Below are positions 1 through 6,316 of a DNA stretch of 10,824 bases, one piece after another. A model generated the notes under the pieces. It did no database searches. It was given only the letters and a program-made list of their open reading frames with translations, and was not told where the DNA came from. The stretch's first letter is position 1; every line of letters starts with the position of its first letter. Source of the DNA: DASPNH01 sp035626675 (lineage in GTDB: Bacteria; Desulfobacterota; Binatia; UBA1149; CAITLU01); contig DASPNH010000175.1 of assembly GCA_035626675.1 (NCBI GenBank), positions 1-10,824 of the forward strand, given 5' to 3'. A program made the translations under genes and the position numbers.

Positions 1-486
1 CACAACGCCGACTTCGCGCACTGGAACGGCAGCGGCGAAGGCTACGACGTAGTCACGATGTGGGACTTCCTCGAGCACGTGCCCGATCCGCTCGCCACGA
101 TGCGCCGGGCATCCGGCCTGCTGCGGCCTCAGGGCCTGTTGGCTGTGCTGACCATCGATTCCAGCTCTCTGTTCAACGTGCTCGGTGCCGCGGCGTACCG
201 CCTTTCGGCCGGCAAGGCATCGAGGCCGTTGGAGCTGCTTTACGACCGTCGCCATACCTTCTACTTCGATCGCCGCCATACCCGCATGCTGGCCGAGCGC
301 GCCGGCCTGGCAGTGTATGAGCAGCGTTTCTATCGCGCTCACCTCGGGCGCTGGCTGAGCGTGCCGATCCCGTGGTGGATGCGCCTCGGCGGCGATGCGG
401 TCGATCTGGCCTCTCTGCTGGTGCGTCACCCCTACCGCCAGCTCCTGGTGGCGCGAAAGGCCACCCCGGCATCACCGAGACAATGA
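1..486 (+). CDS. SAM-dependent methyltransferase, class I (Methyltransf_23-like), 5'-truncated by window edge
   Basis: The frame is open from base 1, so the gene begins outside the window; the ATG at 58 is internal. The visible 161 residues begin in the second half of a Rossmann-type methyltransferase domain. YDVVTMWDFLEHVPDP is the beta4 segment with the usual D/E-H-V-x-D-P signature after it, and LLRPQGLLAVLTID is the post-motif III strand ('LRPGG' type). The later pattern LLYDRRHTFYFDRRH followed by an AGL segment is typical of methyltransferases beside polysaccharide genes, which act on sugars, lipids or quinone-like substrates. The SAM-binding GxGxG motif should lie upstream of the window. 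No membrane segment is seen. It precedes the glycosyltransferase operon on the same strand with a gap of 27-96 bp, depending on the next start, so it may be co-transcribed and may methylate the same glycan. The family call is strong; the substrate is unknown. Confidence 0.85.
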   Translation, partial: HNADFAHWNGSGEGYDVVTMWDFLEHVPDPLATMRRASGLLRPQGLLAVLTIDSSSLFNVLGAAAYRLSAGKASRPLELLYDRRHTFYFDRRHTRMLAERAGLAVYEQRFYRAHLGRWLSVPIPWWMRLGGDAVDLASLLVRHPYRQLLVARKATPASPRQ

Positions 487-582
487 CCTCGCGACCGGTT
501 GCCATGACCCGTAATGTCGGCAACTTTGCCGGGTTCGCGTCATCCTGATGAGGCTGCGCAGAAGTCGAACCCGATCACCGAC

Positions 583-1335
583 ATGGATGACCATCACCTC
601 ACCGGCGACACCGTCATCGTCGTCCCCTGCTACAACGAGAGTCGTCGCCTCGATCGCCGCGCGTTCCTCGAGTACGTGGCCGGACACCAGGGCGTGCGGT
701 TCCTCTTCGTCGACGATGGCAGCACCGACAGCACGGCCGCCGTGCTCGAAGAGCTGTGCGGCCAGGCTCCGGCGTCGCTGCGGATGCTGCGGCTCGAGCG
801 CAATAGCGGCAAGGCAGAAGCCGTGCGGCGCGGTGTGCTTGCGGCAATCACCGGCCACCCGCGCTACGTCGCCTACTGGGACGCCGACCTGTCGACCCCG
901 CTCGATGCGGTCGCGAGCTTCATCGCCGCTCTCGACGAGAACCCGCAGCTGCTCGCGGTTCTCGGTTCGCGCGTGCGGCGGCTCGGTGCCGACGTGGACC
1001 GGCGTCCGCTGCGCCACTACGCAGGTCGCATCTTCGCCACGCTGGCTTCCCTGGCGCTTGGGCTGTCCGTCTACGACACCCAGTGCGGCGCCAAGATGTT
1101 CCGTGCCGTCGACCCGGTTCCCGGCTTGTTCGAAAAGCCCTTCCTGAGCCGCTGGATCTTCGACGTCGAGGTGCTGGCGCGGCTGCAGGTCGCAGTGGCG
1201 CCGCAGTCGGCAGCGCCGCGCCTGAGCGAGCTGCCGCTGCGAAGATGGCACGACGTGGCCGGCTCCAAGCTGACGATGGGAACGGGCATCGCGGCCTTTG
1301 GTGACCTCTGGCGCATCTACCGGTGCTACCGGTGA
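583..1335 (+). CDS. Family 2 glycosyltransferase, polyprenyl/dolichyl-phosphate sugar synthase-like (ALG5/DPM1 type)
   Basis: This is a 250-residue GT-A enzyme expected to transfer a sugar from a nucleotide donor, probably onto undecaprenyl or another polyprenyl phosphate. Visible motifs are VVPCYNE (13-19), FVDDGSTD (42-49), RNSGKAEAVRRG (73-84), the metal-binding DAD (100-102) in YWDADLSTP, YDTQCGAKMFR (164-174), WIFDVEVL and WHDVAGSKLT. The last three blocks are characteristic of dolichyl-phosphate beta-glucosyltransferase/mannosyltransferase relatives. There is no GtrA-type or C-terminal membrane domain, so the protein looks soluble or peripheral. An in-frame ATG at 514 would add 23 residues. 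I prefer 583 because codons 514-582 have mixed third bases, while GC-ending codons dominate right after 583 and the catalytic domain starts at once. Neither start has a clear Shine-Dalgarno. Its stop overlaps the start of the next gene (GTGA), implying coupling with the GT-C enzymes that would use its lipid-linked product. The sugar is unknown. Confidence 0.88.
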   Translation: MDDHHLTGDTVIVVPCYNESRRLDRRAFLEYVAGHQGVRFLFVDDGSTDSTAAVLEELCGQAPASLRMLRLERNSGKAEAVRRGVLAAITGHPRYVAYWDADLSTPLDAVASFIAALDENPQLLAVLGSRVRRLGADVDRRPLRHYAGRIFATLASLALGLSVYDTQCGAKMFRAVDPVPGLFEKPFLSRWIFDVEVLARLQVAVAPQSAAPRLSELPLRRWHDVAGSKLTMGTGIAAFGDLWRIYRCYR

Positions 1336-2972
1336 GTACGTCGCGACCGGCGCTGCGGGCGATCGTCGCCGTCTTTGCGCTGGCTGGGCTGGCGCAGCTT
1401 CCTTTCTTCGATCGCAGCATCGTCTCGCTCGACGAGGGACAGCTCTCTGCCATCGGATACCGCCAGCTGCTCGGCGATGTCCTCTACCGCGACATCTATA
1501 CGGGCCTGTTTCCGGGCATCTACTGGCTGACCGCCGGCCTGTTTGCCGTCGCGGGCGTCGACCTTGTCGTTCTGCGAGCGGCGCAGCTGATCGTCAATGC
1601 GGCCACCGCCGCCGGCTTGTTCTGTCTGGCACAGCCCATGGTCAGCCGCCGCGCCGCCGCGATGGTCGCCGGCGCCTACATCTTCCTGGTCCTCCTGACG
1701 TTCCCCGGCCTTACGATGCTGGCGTACTCGTCGCTCTCCCTGCTGGCGGCCATCGGGGCGCTGCTGGCGGCGCGCCGTTATCTGGAAACCGCATCGAGCA
1801 GCGCGGGCATCGCCACCGGTCTGCTGCTGGCAGCCTGCGTGCTGTTCAAGCAGAACTACGGCGCACTGGTTCTGCTCTCGGTGACCATCGGACTGATCTG
1901 GAATCGCCGCGACAGTGCGTGGGCGGACAAGCCCCTCCTTGCACTGTTCTCCGCTCCGGTCCTTTCCGGCGCGGCAGCCGGGGCAGTGGCCGCGGGAGCG
2001 ATCTTGCTCGGCGGCGCCTGGCCGCACTTCTTTGAAGCCACGTTCCTGACGATCTTCAAGAGTCAGCTCGAAGCCTTCCACCAGCCGCTACCGCCGGTCC
2101 TCGGCGCGCATCCGCCCAACGACGGACTCTTTGTGTTCCAATACGCGCCCAGCATCCTGTTCGGCTATCTGGTGCGCGGCGGAAGCCTGGGGCGGCCCTG
2201 GGTGCTCTCGCTCGCCGTAAGGATCGGCTACGGGGTGGCATACGTTGCGCTGGCTCTGATCCCGCTGCTGATCTGGCGGTACACGCGCGGTGGGGATGCC
2301 TCGGTTCGCCGCGATGCGAGGCTCATCCTTCCCTTCGCAGGACTCTTCTTTGTCGGGATCTTTCCCTCGGCCATTTGGTCGCATCTGGCCGCGGTCTTCC
2401 CGCCGCTGATCCTGGTCCTGGCCGCGGCTCTGTCCCGCGCGCGTCGCGCTCTGGTATCGAGCCTACCGGCCATCGACGGAGCCGTGCGCTGGGCCATTCT
2501 TGCCGTCTGCGCCGTGGTCACGCTGGTCGGCGCCAAGATGGCCGTGGACCTGAACGGCTGGTACGAGGAGCGCCTGCTTCTGCCCGGCGCAAGCATGCAC
2601 GTCTCGCGGCGGGAAGCCTACCTGTACCGCGCCGCCACCGATTTCCTCACCGAGTGCAGCCGCGAGCGCGAGCACGTCTTCGTCGCACCCGAAATGCCGC
2701 TGCTCTACGTCACCAGCGGCAAGCGCAATCCGACGCCTTACGACCTGGTCATTCCCGGCGACGTGCGCGATCCGGTCATGGTCGAGCGCCTGGATGCCAC
2801 CGGCGTCGAGTGCATCGTCTACAATCCGCAGATGTACGTGCAGTTCGTCTCCTTCGACAAGCTCTTCCCGAGCCTCTACGCGTATCTGCAGGAACACTTC
2901 CGCATCACGCGCACCATCGAATCGCAGGGAACGCATTGGCAGTTCCTGCGGCGGCGGGAGGCGCGCCTTTGA
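1332..2972 (+). CDS. GT-C-type integral membrane glycosyltransferase (PMT/ArnT/GT39-like), paralogue 1
   Basis: This polytopic protein of 546 residues has roughly ten hydrophobic segments followed by a soluble C-terminal part from about residue 405. A short cytoplasmic N-terminus and first helix (9-26) lead into a loop with an acidic pair, SLDEG (DE at 34-35), where GT-C enzymes place their catalytic acidic residue. It continues with VLYRDIYTGLFPG (50-62), a helix pair ending in LFKQNYG (171-177), and FFVGIFPSAIWSHL (339-352). These same blocks recur in the next gene, so the two are paralogues. GT-C enzymes of this kind transfer sugar from a polyprenyl-phosphate donor on the periplasmic side; the acceptor cannot be told. 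I chose GTG 1332 because it gives a 4-nt GTGA overlap with the upstream stop; GTG 1323, three codons earlier, is possible. No Shine-Dalgarno is visible, consistent with translational coupling. Confidence 0.82.
   Translation: MSTSRPALRAIVAVFALAGLAQLPFFDRSIVSLDEGQLSAIGYRQLLGDVLYRDIYTGLFPGIYWLTAGLFAVAGVDLVVLRAAQLIVNAATAAGLFCLAQPMVSRRAAAMVAGAYIFLVLLTFPGLTMLAYSSLSLLAAIGALLAARRYLETASSSAGIATGLLLAACVLFKQNYGALVLLSVTIGLIWNRRDSAWADKPLLALFSAPVLSGAAAGAVAAGAILLGGAWPHFFEATFLTIFKSQLEAFHQPLPPVLGAHPPNDGLFVFQYAPSILFGYLVRGGSLGRPWVLSLAVRIGYGVAYVALALIPLLIWRYTRGGDASVRRDARLILPFAGLFFVGIFPSAIWSHLAAVFPPLILVLAAALSRARRALVSSLPAIDGAVRWAILAVCAVVTLVGAKMAVDLNGWYEERLLLPGASMHVSRREAYLYRAATDFLTECSREREHVFVAPEMPLLYVTSGKRNPTPYDLVIPGDVRDPVMVERLDATGVECIVYNPQMYVQFVSFDKLFPSLYAYLQEHFRITRTIESQGTHWQFLRRREARL
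2956..2961 (+). promoter_or_regulatory. Shine-Dalgarno GGGAGG fixing the TTG start at 2969
   Basis: GGGAGG lies 7 nt before the TTG at 2969, ideal spacing, and inside the last codons of the preceding gene. It decides the start of the second GT-C gene. The reading frame stays open far upstream (to about 2375), but that part overlaps the previous gene and reads as arginine-rich low-complexity sequence, so it is not translated. TTG 2969-2971 overlaps the upstream TGA 2970-2972. Confidence 0.75.
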
Positions 2973-5239
2973 GCTTTCCGGGGCAGGCGTCGCCGTCGTC
3001 GCAGGTAGCGCCGCCGACGGCCAGGGCATCGGTGCGCGAACGGGCGCGTTCGCTGGGATCTTCGGTGCTGGCACTGCACGTGGCGGGTTATGCCGCGGCC
3101 GCAGTCTTCGTGGCTACGCTTTGCCGGCGGTCCATCAATCTCGCCGACGAAGGCTATCTGGTCTCCCAGGCCCTGGAGATGCTCAACGGCAAGGTGCTGT
3201 ACCGGGATCTCGACCTCTTCGTCACGCCCGGTCTCTGGTACCTGAATGCCCTGACCTTTGCGGTGGCCGGCCCGAGCGTGCTGGCCACACGCGTGGTGGC
3301 CGGGCTGTGCCTGCTGGCGACGTTCGCCGTCGTGCAGCGCATCGTCGCCGAGATCGGAGGCTGGCGCTGGGGCGCGTTCGCGGCGGTGATGCTCGCCATC
3401 CTGACCGTATGGGCGTTCCCGGCCTGGACCGTATCGTTCTATTCGCAGTACGCCGCACTGTTCGCGCTGTGCGCGTTCGCCTGTCTGCAGGTCTGGTCGA
3501 ACACCCGCAGCGGCCGCTGGATGCTCGCGTGCGGCGTACTGGTGGGTCTGGCCGTCGTGTTCAAGCAGAACTACGGCGTGTTCGCGGCCGCGGGTTGCGC
3601 CCTGGCCGTCGTCGTGGAGATTCTTGGCACCTCGCGCGGACGGGCACCTGCAGCGCTGCGCAGCGACATCAAGCGAGCGCTCGTCCTGGCCGTGGCCGGC
3701 GGGGCCGTCATCGGCATCGCCGTGACCGCGCACATCGTGGCCAGCGGCGCCGCTGCCGAGGCCTTCGATTCGCTCGTGCTGCGACCGTTCCAGGGCTTCG
3801 CCGAGGCACACTCGATCCCCTACCCTCCCTTCGCCGATCTCTGGGAGCGCGCCGTCATCCGCCGCGCCGGCGGCCTGACCTACCTGCCGTATGCGCTGCA
3901 CAACACGCCGAGCCTGCTGCAGTGGCCTGGCATCCTGGTGGCATGGGTCGAGTCCATCAGCGTGCTGCTTTACTGGATTCCACCGATGGCCCTTGCAGCT
4001 GGCGCCGTCGTGGCTGCTCGCCGGCGACGATCCATGTCGGCTGCCGAGCGCAAGACCGTCACGCTGACCGTGTTCGTCGCGATGTTCTTCCTCGGCGTCT
4101 TCCCGCGCGCCGACTTCAACCATCTGATCAACGTGATGCAGCCGGCCGTGGCGCTGTCGGTGTCTCTTGCCGCTCTCGCGCTCGGCAACGACCGATGGCG
4201 ATCGAGCCGTTGGCGCATGGCTGCCGCAGCCGTGGGCGCAGTGGTCGTGCTCTCCTACGCCGGTATCGGTGCGCAGTGGTACTACGAGCTCTACCGTGGT
4301 CTTGCGGCGCCGCTTGCCGCACCTCGGGCGGGAGTGCTCATCGATTCCATCTCGGCCGGCCTGCTCGACTACGAAATCGAGACCCTGCGATCGATGACGG
4401 CCGAGGACGAGCCCGTGCTGGCGCTGCCGGGCCTGTCGATGATCCCGTTCCTGGCCGAGCGCCCGATGCACACGCGCTACTACAACTACTATTCCGTGCA
4501 CATCGGACATGACGAGGGTGCAGGCGTGGTCGCGGAGACCGAGCACGCGCGCGTCAACGTCGTCCTGGCCGACTACAACAACTTCTTCTCGGACCCGGTC
4601 GGGCTTATGCACTACGCGCCGGTCCTGACCGACTACATCCGTCGCAACTTCGAGCCTGTCATGTCGCTGGGGAACCACGCGCGCGCGCTTCTGAAGAAAC
4701 GCGAGCACCCGCTGCCCGATACTCCATGGATTGCCCTATGGTTTTTCTGTGAAACCCGCTCGCAGCGCTGGCCGCTGCGTCACCTGCGCGAGCATCTCCT
4801 CTTCCACGCGCTCTACCATTCCTACGGCGACGTCGATCCCGAGGACCGCCGTGCCGGAACGCTCTGCGACTTCCGGGTCCGAGAGGATACCGTCTTGAGC
4901 GTGTCTCTGGACGTGAGCCAGCCAGGACCGGCCGCGCCCGATGCAGTTGTGGTGGCAGAGCTCTGGCTCATTCCCGAGGGAGGGGAACCTCGGATCCTTC
5001 ACGAAATGACTCGAAGCCTGGCCACCGAAGCTACCTGGAGCGCCCCGCCGGCAGTACCACTGCGTTTCGACCTTTCCGCTCATGCCGGCCGCGGAGTGAG
5101 CCTGCTCCTGCGCTCGCGGCTGCTGGGAGATCCGGGTGACCCGACGCTGGACGCGAACGGTGTCAGCGTGATGTGGCAGGATGCCCGGCTCGAATCGCCG
5201 GCGTATGCGGAGGAAGAGGACGAGGACGCTCTCGAATAG
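2969..5239 (+). CDS. GT-C-type integral membrane glycosyltransferase (paralogue 2) with C-terminal beta-rich accessory domain
   Basis: This 756-residue protein starts at TTG with a well-placed GGGAGG and a 4-nt overlap with the preceding gene. After a Pro/Ser-rich N-terminus (1-30) and a first helix (about 33-52) come the loop LADEGY (acidic pair 60-61), KVLYRDLDLFVTPG (75-88), VVFKQNYG (196-203) and FFLGVFPRADFNHL (373-386). These match the upstream paralogue block by block, and the codons for FKQNYG are identical in the two genes (1845-1862 and 3560-3577). A soluble region from about 435 includes PVLALPGLSMIPFL, which parallels the paralogue. Residues of about 633-745 form an extra beta-rich domain (ATWSAPPAV, FDLSAHAGRG, MWQDARLESP), followed by an acidic tail, EEEDEDALE. 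The paralogue lacks this domain; a similar one is in the sulfatase-like protein encoded nearby. It is likely a periplasmic-side sugar transferase using a lipid-phosphate sugar; the substrates are unknown. It may end the operon: the next gene converges after 6 bp. Confidence 0.82.
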   Translation: MSFPGQASPSSQVAPPTARASVRERARSLGSSVLALHVAGYAAAAVFVATLCRRSINLADEGYLVSQALEMLNGKVLYRDLDLFVTPGLWYLNALTFAVAGPSVLATRVVAGLCLLATFAVVQRIVAEIGGWRWGAFAAVMLAILTVWAFPAWTVSFYSQYAALFALCAFACLQVWSNTRSGRWMLACGVLVGLAVVFKQNYGVFAAAGCALAVVVEILGTSRGRAPAALRSDIKRALVLAVAGGAVIGIAVTAHIVASGAAAEAFDSLVLRPFQGFAEAHSIPYPPFADLWERAVIRRAGGLTYLPYALHNTPSLLQWPGILVAWVESISVLLYWIPPMALAAGAVVAARRRRSMSAAERKTVTLTVFVAMFFLGVFPRADFNHLINVMQPAVALSVSLAALALGNDRWRSSRWRMAAAAVGAVVVLSYAGIGAQWYYELYRGLAAPLAAPRAGVLIDSISAGLLDYEIETLRSMTAEDEPVLALPGLSMIPFLAERPMHTRYYNYYSVHIGHDEGAGVVAETEHARVNVVLADYNNFFSDPVGLMHYAPVLTDYIRRNFEPVMSLGNHARALLKKREHPLPDTPWIALWFFCETRSQRWPLRHLREHLLFHALYHSYGDVDPEDRRAGTLCDFRVREDTVLSVSLDVSQPGPAAPDAVVVAELWLIPEGGEPRILHEMTRSLATEATWSAPPAVPLRFDLSAHAGRGVSLLLRSRLLGDPGDPTLDANGVSVMWQDARLESPAYAEEEDEDALE

Positions 5240-5245
5240 GCGGCC

Positions 5246-6316
5246 CTAGGCACCTCGCTCGCGTTTCCAGCAGCGGACCGGAAGCGTGCGCAGACCCTGC
5301 AGCAACGCTTCGGCCATGATCTGATGCCCTTCCTCGTTGGGATGGGCGTCATGGATGTTGCGCCAATACTTCAGATAGGACAGGCCGCGGAAGTACTCGA
5401 ACGATTCGACGACAGGGATGCTCATCTCCGCAGCCGCACGAGCGGCCGCGGCATAGTGTCGCTGGTACTGGTGCCAGGAGTTCAAAGTCATCAGCTGGGT
5501 GTGAACGAACATCACCAGACAGGCGCCGCGCTCGTCCGCCGTCCGCCTCAAAGTTTGGAGGGCGTCCGTGAAGTCTCCCCACGCACCGGGGTTGTGAAAG
5601 AAATTGTCGTCGAGCTCACGGACATACGAGTCGCCCCGTGGCCACGTGACGTCGCGAAACTTCTTCCATCCGTCTAGTAGCGAATCGAACAGCAGGGAGC
5701 CCGACGGTTGCGCATCGATGCGAAGAAGCGGTCGATAGGACGGCCCTTCCAGATCGTTGATGGTGAACCCGTAAATGAAGAGGTCGGGAGCGTATTCGAG
5801 AGCGATGGGCAGCCGGTGCTCGACGCTCTGGCGAAGACTGTTTCCCGGAAGGGAAGCGTTGACGACCTCATACCGGCGCTTTTCACCGATGCCGTTGAGC
5901 GCGGCCTCCAGCAACGTCGGGTACGCGCTCGCCACCGGAACCCCGTGACCGGCACTGATCGAATCACCGAGGACGGCGATCCGGAACGTGCCGTCCGGCT
6001 TTGGCAGCTCCAGTTCCGGGCCGCGAATACCGCGGCTGTTAGTCGCCCATAGAGCGGCCTGATAGACGACCCGCTGATTGGGAGCGGCCAGACCGTAAAT
6101 CCCCTGGACGGTCGGCAATCCCTGGGTTTCCGGGTCGATGCGAGGATACTGAGGAGGTGCTGTGGCACGGACGATGCGCAGCGCGATCTCGCCCGCCACC
6201 AAACCGAGCAACGAGCCGAAGCCGGCGATCGTGACGATCGCCATCAGTCGCACCGCCAGACGCGGACGGGCACGGACGCGGGGTGGAATGTGCTTGCCGG
6301 GTGCCGAGTCAGTCAA
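5246..6316 (-). CDS. Membrane-anchored SGNH/GDSL-family hydrolase or acyltransferase
   Basis: This 356-residue protein has an arginine-rich N-terminus and one hydrophobic anchor (about 24-46), placing the catalytic domain in the periplasm. NSRGIRGPE (93-101) precedes the core, as is common in this subgroup. Block I is RIAVLGDSISAGHGV (nucleophile S119), block II is NASLPGNS (G158), block III is TINDLEG (N187-D188), and the catalytic pair is D323/H325 in DAHPNEEGH. All four SGNH residues (S119, G158, N187, H325) are therefore present. Such proteins remove or transfer acetyl or other acyl groups on glycans or lipids. The start is TTG 6316, overlapping the upstream sulfatase-like stop by 8 nt; it keeps the basic residues before the anchor. 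ATG 6244 is an alternative, but it would leave almost no positively charged residues ahead of the helix. It is very likely co-transcribed with the sulfatase-like gene. A functional link to the MBOAT gene is possible but only inferred. Confidence 0.85.
   Translation of the reverse strand: MTDSAPGKHIPPRVRARPRLAVRLMAIVTIAGFGSLLGLVAGEIALRIVRATAPPQYPRIDPETQGLPTVQGIYGLAAPNQRVVYQAALWATNSRGIRGPELELPKPDGTFRIAVLGDSISAGHGVPVASAYPTLLEAALNGIGEKRRYEVVNASLPGNSLRQSVEHRLPIALEYAPDLFIYGFTINDLEGPSYRPLLRIDAQPSGSLLFDSLLDGWKKFRDVTWPRGDSYVRELDDNFFHNPGAWGDFTDALQTLRRTADERGACLVMFVHTQLMTLNSWHQYQRHYAAAARAAAEMSIPVVESFEYFRGLSYLKYWRNIHDAHPNEEGHQIMAEALLQGLRTLPVRCWKRERGA

Noticed and set aside
514..582. N-terminal extension of the GT2 protein from ATG 514
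   Set aside because: Its codons have mixed third bases, unlike the coding sequence right after 583, and the GT-A domain is complete without it. It is kept only as an alternative start.
472..1251. Minus-strand open frame (259 codons) opposite the GT2 gene
   Set aside because: Low-complexity charged composition with no motif, while the plus strand has a complete set of GT2 signatures.
1845..3577. Direct DNA repeat between the two GT-C genes (identical FKQNYG codons)
   Set aside because: The identity covers only about 20 nt within a conserved protein motif. It is explained by ancient gene duplication and constraint, not by a mobile or recombinogenic repeat.
2794..4512. Plus-strand open frame (572 codons) in another frame within the GT-C genes
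   Set aside because: Arginine- and glycine-rich shadow of the true frame, without membrane segments or motifs.
2876..4708. Long minus-strand open frame (610 codons) opposite the second GT-C gene
   Set aside because: Its translation is rich in Arg, His, Gly and Gln with no hydrophobic or domain pattern. It lies antisense to a well-supported membrane protein, as expected for a shadow frame in GC-rich DNA.
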